Positions 27,027 to 29,731 of a DNA stretch of 29,731 bases are shown piece by piece; within the stretch, counting starts at the first letter, position 1; the number at the start of each line of letters is the position of its first letter. The notes beneath the pieces are model-generated. The model ran no database searches and had not been told where the DNA came from. It was given only the letters and a program-made list of their open reading frames with translations. Origin of the DNA: UBA4720 sp038227135 (GTDB taxonomy: Bacteria > Gemmatimonadota > Gemmatimonadetes > Gemmatimonadales > Gemmatimonadaceae); contig JBBRQC010000033.1 in the NCBI GenBank assembly GCA_038227135.1, positions 1-29,731 on the forward strand, read 5' to 3'. The position numbers were made by a program, and so were the translations under genes.

Positions 27027-28094
27027 TCATAAACAATACTGATTCACGAGGAACCAGCAACGCGCGTACGGCGAGCCCTTGAAAAAATCAATCAACAGCC
27101 CGGCTGCCTTGCTCTCTCCACTCTGTGAAGGATGCGTTCCATCCTCCTCGAAATCATTCCTGTTCCAAACTAACCCGTCCGATCGCGGCGTGGTGCCGTT
27201 CGCCCACAGATACGGCCCCCATACGATGAGGGGCGCCAGCTTTTTTGTATAGTTGAGTGTTCCGGCTCGCGGGTTGATTGGCAGTCCCCGCATCTCGTTG
27301 ATCTGGGACTCGATTGCCCACTTCACCGAAAATCCGCTCTCGTAGGCATATGGCTCGGGATTCAGATCGATCGTCGCATAGCCTCCATAGGTGCGACTGG
27401 AGAGAAAGACGATGCGCAGATTCGGATAGCGGAGCCTCATCGCCCGGAGAACAAGGCCGAGGTTGGCCAGAAGGACGCGCGCATCAGCGCTGTCGGCCGG
27501 AAGTGATATCGAAGGCTTCGAATCTTCGAGCTTGACCCAGGCGATCTGCACCTGATTCTCGCTCAGCCCCAGTGGCGCGAGACGCGTGAGCTTGATTCGG
27601 TCGTAGTTTGCTGAGCTCGACGACGTCCACGCGGATGCGTCCTGGCCCTCTGCGGCGCCGTTCACGATCACCAGAGTGTTGTGGTTTACGCTCGGATCGG
27701 CCGCCGCTTTTCCCATGAATGTCCACAGCCCGCAGGGAGGCCCCGATGCTTGCGAACACCACTCCTGTGTCGCGTTCGATATCCCGATGGAGATCAGCAC
27801 GTATTTTCCGAATGGACTCTCATCGCCATTTACGTCCAGCGGCTTGATCGCATTCCTTCGCACGCGCGCAGCTGAATCGTGGTCTGCCGGAGGCTGATTG
27901 ACACCCCCGGGATAGAGACCACCCGCATTTCCGTAATACGTGCCCGCCAGAAGATCGGTCAGCGGGATTCTTACAGTATCAGTCGGAGGGCCGATTACTA
28001 TCGGCTTTGGCGGCGGGGGAGGGGGAGGCGTTGCACACCCGATCAGTGCGCCCGCAATTGCCAAAGCAACCAGAGAGAGACATCTGGCCAGCAT
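27027..28094 (-). CDS. Predicted lipoprotein with SGNH-hydrolase-like features
   Basis: 355 residues from ATG 28094. The signal peptide ends in ALIGC (lipidated cysteine 20), followed by a poly-proline stretch (23-29). The mature domain alternates strands and helices: YVLISIGISNATQEW (where SGNH enzymes have their first block with the serine), VIVNGAAEGQDASAW, MRLRYPNLRIVFLSSRTYGG, and a final DGTHPSQSGESKAAGLL that fits the Asp-x-x-His catalytic block. The glycine-aspartate-serine start of typical members is replaced by GIS. It may be an envelope esterase, possibly acting on polysaccharide, but activity is unproven. The start is 2 nt after the previous stop, consistent with reinitiation. The upstream extension of the frame lies over the 123-residue gene and is rejected. 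Confidence 0.78.
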   Translation of the reverse strand: MLARCLSLVALAIAGALIGCATPPPPPPPKPIVIGPPTDTVRIPLTDLLAGTYYGNAGGLYPGGVNQPPADHDSAARVRRNAIKPLDVNGDESPFGKYVLISIGISNATQEWCSQASGPPCGLWTFMGKAAADPSVNHNTLVIVNGAAEGQDASAWTSSSSANYDRIKLTRLAPLGLSENQVQIAWVKLEDSKPSISLPADSADARVLLANLGLVLRAMRLRYPNLRIVFLSSRTYGGYATIDLNPEPYAYESGFSVKWAIESQINEMRGLPINPRAGTLNYTKKLAPLIVWGPYLWANGTTPRSDGLVWNRNDFEEDGTHPSQSGESKAAGLLIDFFKGSPYARCWFLVNQYCL

Positions 28095-28096
28095 GC

Positions 28097-28468
28097 CTAC
28101 CGGGCTTCTGTTGCCTTTCTCTTCCGCTCGATCGAAGCCTTGCTCTTCACTTCCCGCGCGAGCTCCGCCGTCGAATCCTCGGCTTCCATATGTCGCGTCA
28201 GAGCTTCCCACGTCGCCGGTGTCGGCTCCTGATACGCAATCAGGACGGCGCTCAGCTCGGCGTTTCTGGAGACCACAAGCTCCCGGTCCAGCGCAACAAC
28301 CGCGTGCGACCGATCGTCCGCAAGGATCATCGTGCGACGGGTCTTGTGCAGCACGGCGGGATATGTGGGCGTCGACGCGGTGATGCTCAGATTCTCGATC
28401 GGCCGGAAAACCCCTTCGCGATCCTGGTAGTATCTGCGGTCGGGCTTGATGAAGACTTTGACAGCCAT
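28097..28468 (-). CDS. Hypothetical protein, 123 residues
   Basis: From ATG 28468, with GGAG 6 nt upstream, a soluble basic protein: MAVKVFIKPDRRYYQDREG, then beta-rich segments (RTMILADDRSHAVVALDREL) and a charged helical C-terminus (AELAREVKSKASIERKRKA). No signal, membrane segment or recognisable motif is present. The frame opens 11 codons earlier, but the ribosome site favours 28468. It is probably the first gene of the tight operon with the SGNH-like lipoprotein (2-nt gap), the orphan family protein and yjbQ. I do not recognise the family. Confidence 0.72.
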   Translation of the reverse strand: MAVKVFIKPDRRYYQDREGVFRPIENLSITASTPTYPAVLHKTRRTMILADDRSHAVVALDRELVVSRNAELSAVLIAYQEPTPATWEALTRHMEAEDSTAELAREVKSKASIERKRKATEAR

Positions 28469-28527
28469 GCTGCACTCCGAAACTGATTGTGTTCCCCTCA
28501 ATCTACCACACGAAGGGGGTCGATGAA

Positions 28528-29731
28528 TCAGGCCTTCGTGTAGAGGTCATCGCGAGTGAACGGAATGTTCGAATGTCCCCGCTCATCCGGCTTCGCCAGG
28601 ATGGTCTGAACGATATTGATCTTCGCCGTCGCGAAGGCATTCGCCGAGGCCGCCATGTAGAGTCGCCACACCCGGAAAGTATTGTCTCCGACAAGAGCGA
28701 TCGCCTCGTCCCGTTTTTCCTCCAGCGAGCGTACCCAGTGACGAAGCGTAATCGCATAGTGCTCGCGAAGGCTCTCCATATCCCTTACCTCGAATCCCGC
28801 TCCTTCGGCCGCCGCGATCACATCGTGCGTAGCGGTAAGCTTCCCGTCAGGAAAGACGTACTTGTCGATGAACGCGTCTGCTCTCCAGAACGTGCGGAAG
28901 ATTTTCTCCCCGACCGACCTCGGCCGCGCTTCTCCAAGGCTGATGATTCCGTGATTCATGAACAGACCGCCGGGCTTGAGAGCGCGATAGGCCGACGCAA
29001 AGTACACCGGCAGATGGGTGAGCCCGACGTGCTCGACCATTCCCACGCTCGAAATTTTGTCGTAGCCGTCGGTCGCCGTCAGCGTGCGATAATCCCGAAT
29101 CGCCACCCGGCAGCGGTCGCCGAGTCCCGCCTGCTCGATTCGCTCGCGCGCGAGCGCAGCCTGATTCTCGCTGAGCGTGATCCCCGTGGCATCGACTCCG
29201 TAGTGCTTCGCGGCGTGCATGATCAGCGCGCCCCATCCGGACCCGATGTCCAGAAAACGGTCGCCAGGTCTCAGCCGCAGCTTTCGGCAAATCAGATCGA
29301 GCTTTGCCTCCTGCGCCACGTCGAGTGCATCATCCGCCGAGCGGAAGTATGCGCATGAATAGACCATACCAGGGTCGAGCCAGAGTTTGTAGAAGCTGTT
29401 GCCGACGTCGTAATGGAACTGAATGGCCGCGGCATCCCTCATGGGAGTGTGCCGTGGGCCAAGCTTGCGTGCGTGGGCGGGAAAGCGCGTGTCGGCGAGA
29501 TCGTCTTCCGCCTGACCGGGAAGTTCGATCAGGAGTCTGACGAGTTTGGCAACCGCGATCGGCGACCTCAGCCGCGCCCCGATGGCCTCTCCAAGGTTGG
29601 ACGCCGCTTCGACACTGCCGTCGATGTCGACATCGCCTGATATGAAAGACTCGACGATAGACAGCTCGTTCGGCGGCAGCAGCATCCGGCGAAGCGCCGC
29701 TGGTCTGTTGAGTACGAGCGTGAACGGTGGA
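28528..29731 (-). CDS. Cyclopropane-fatty-acyl-phospholipid synthase family protein, 5' end outside window
   Basis: The frame is open through the right edge; the residues before the internal ATG at 29685 (PFTLVLNRPAALRRM) match the family N-terminus, so the real start lies beyond the window. Key motifs are HYDVGNSFYKLWLDPGMVYS (substrate and bicarbonate region), the SAM loop FLDIGSGWGALIMHAA, GITLSENQ, VGMVEHVG and a C-terminal ALRHW-like segment (YAITLRHWVRSLE). The enzyme adds a methylene from SAM across double bonds of membrane phospholipid acyl chains, usually in stationary phase or acid stress. About 400 residues are visible, nearly the full family length. A 9-bp inverted repeat (28508-28516 / 28533-28541) spans the stop. 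Confidence 0.93.
   Translation of the reverse strand, partial: PPFTLVLNRPAALRRMLLPPNELSIVESFISGDVDIDGSVEAASNLGEAIGARLRSPIAVAKLVRLLIELPGQAEDDLADTRFPAHARKLGPRHTPMRDAAAIQFHYDVGNSFYKLWLDPGMVYSCAYFRSADDALDVAQEAKLDLICRKLRLRPGDRFLDIGSGWGALIMHAAKHYGVDATGITLSENQAALARERIEQAGLGDRCRVAIRDYRTLTATDGYDKISSVGMVEHVGLTHLPVYFASAYRALKPGGLFMNHGIISLGEARPRSVGEKIFRTFWRADAFIDKYVFPDGKLTATHDVIAAAEGAGFEVRDMESLREHYAITLRHWVRSLEEKRDEAIALVGDNTFRVWRLYMAASANAFATAKINIVQTILAKPDERGHSNIPFTRDDLYTKA

Noticed and set aside
28508..28541. 9-bp inverted repeat (ACACGAAGG / CCTTCGTGT) across the end of the CFA synthase gene as a terminator
   Set aside because: The loop is 16 nt and no T-run follows on either strand, so it is not a convincing intrinsic terminator.

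Overview
The window is gene-dense, GC-rich bacterial chromosome. It holds 25 protein-coding genes, two of them cut by the window edges. I see no rRNA, tRNA, CRISPR array, insertion sequence or prophage, and no gene-free stretch longer than about 160 bases. The gene repertoire is a short RecQ helicase, a secreted PIG-L deacetylase, a glycine-zipper lipoprotein, a protein family I otherwise associate with Bacteroidetes, and a very large poly-HAMP hybrid kinase. This fits a free-living diderm such as a member of Gemmatimonadota. That placement is an impression from protein style and not a proven assignment.

Region 1 (1-9987, all minus strand, read right to left) runs: degenerate receiver-like protein, 2-oxoglutarate dehydrogenase E1 (sucA), secreted PIG-L family deacetylase, then a complete ABC importer (lipoprotein binding protein, ATPase, fused double permease), then a type II NADH dehydrogenase that leaves the window. 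The PIG-L gene and the three ABC genes overlap by 4 nt at every junction (ATGA or GTGA). The NADH dehydrogenase start is one base after the permease stop, so these five genes are almost certainly one translationally coupled unit. sucA is 20 nt upstream of it.

Region 2 (9988-19936) holds a strong hairpin terminator, a small glycine-zipper lipoprotein with a possible sigma-54 promoter, and a four-gene signalling operon on the minus strand: a 2118-residue soluble hybrid histidine kinase, a CheR methyltransferase, a stand-alone CheB methylesterase and a REC-histidine kinase. The kinase carries ten 92-residue HAMP-type repeats, a GAF domain, a long coiled coil, a kinase core and three receivers. 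No chemoreceptor is present. The most interesting idea in the window is that CheR and CheB tune the coiled coil of a soluble kinase. The HAMP array itself shows a three-unit higher-order pattern with one chimaeric unit.

Region 3 (19937-25777) is housekeeping and stress: a MOSC protein, a THUMP-type RNA methyltransferase, divergent RecQ, a minimal MscS channel, OsmC peroxiredoxin, a SufE-like protein, a small membrane protein and a DinB-family protein.

Region 4 (25778-29731) has a CDGSH iron-sulfur protein convergent with a tight minus-strand operon (unknown 123-residue protein, SGNH-like lipoprotein, an orphan family, YjbQ). A cyclopropane-fatty-acid synthase runs off the right edge.

Several genes that begin transcription units lack a Shine-Dalgarno site and instead have a -10-like hexamer 6-12 nt before the start codon, which suggests leaderless transcripts. 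Others (recQ, osmC, the giant kinase) have clear Shine-Dalgarno sites, which were used here to choose starts.
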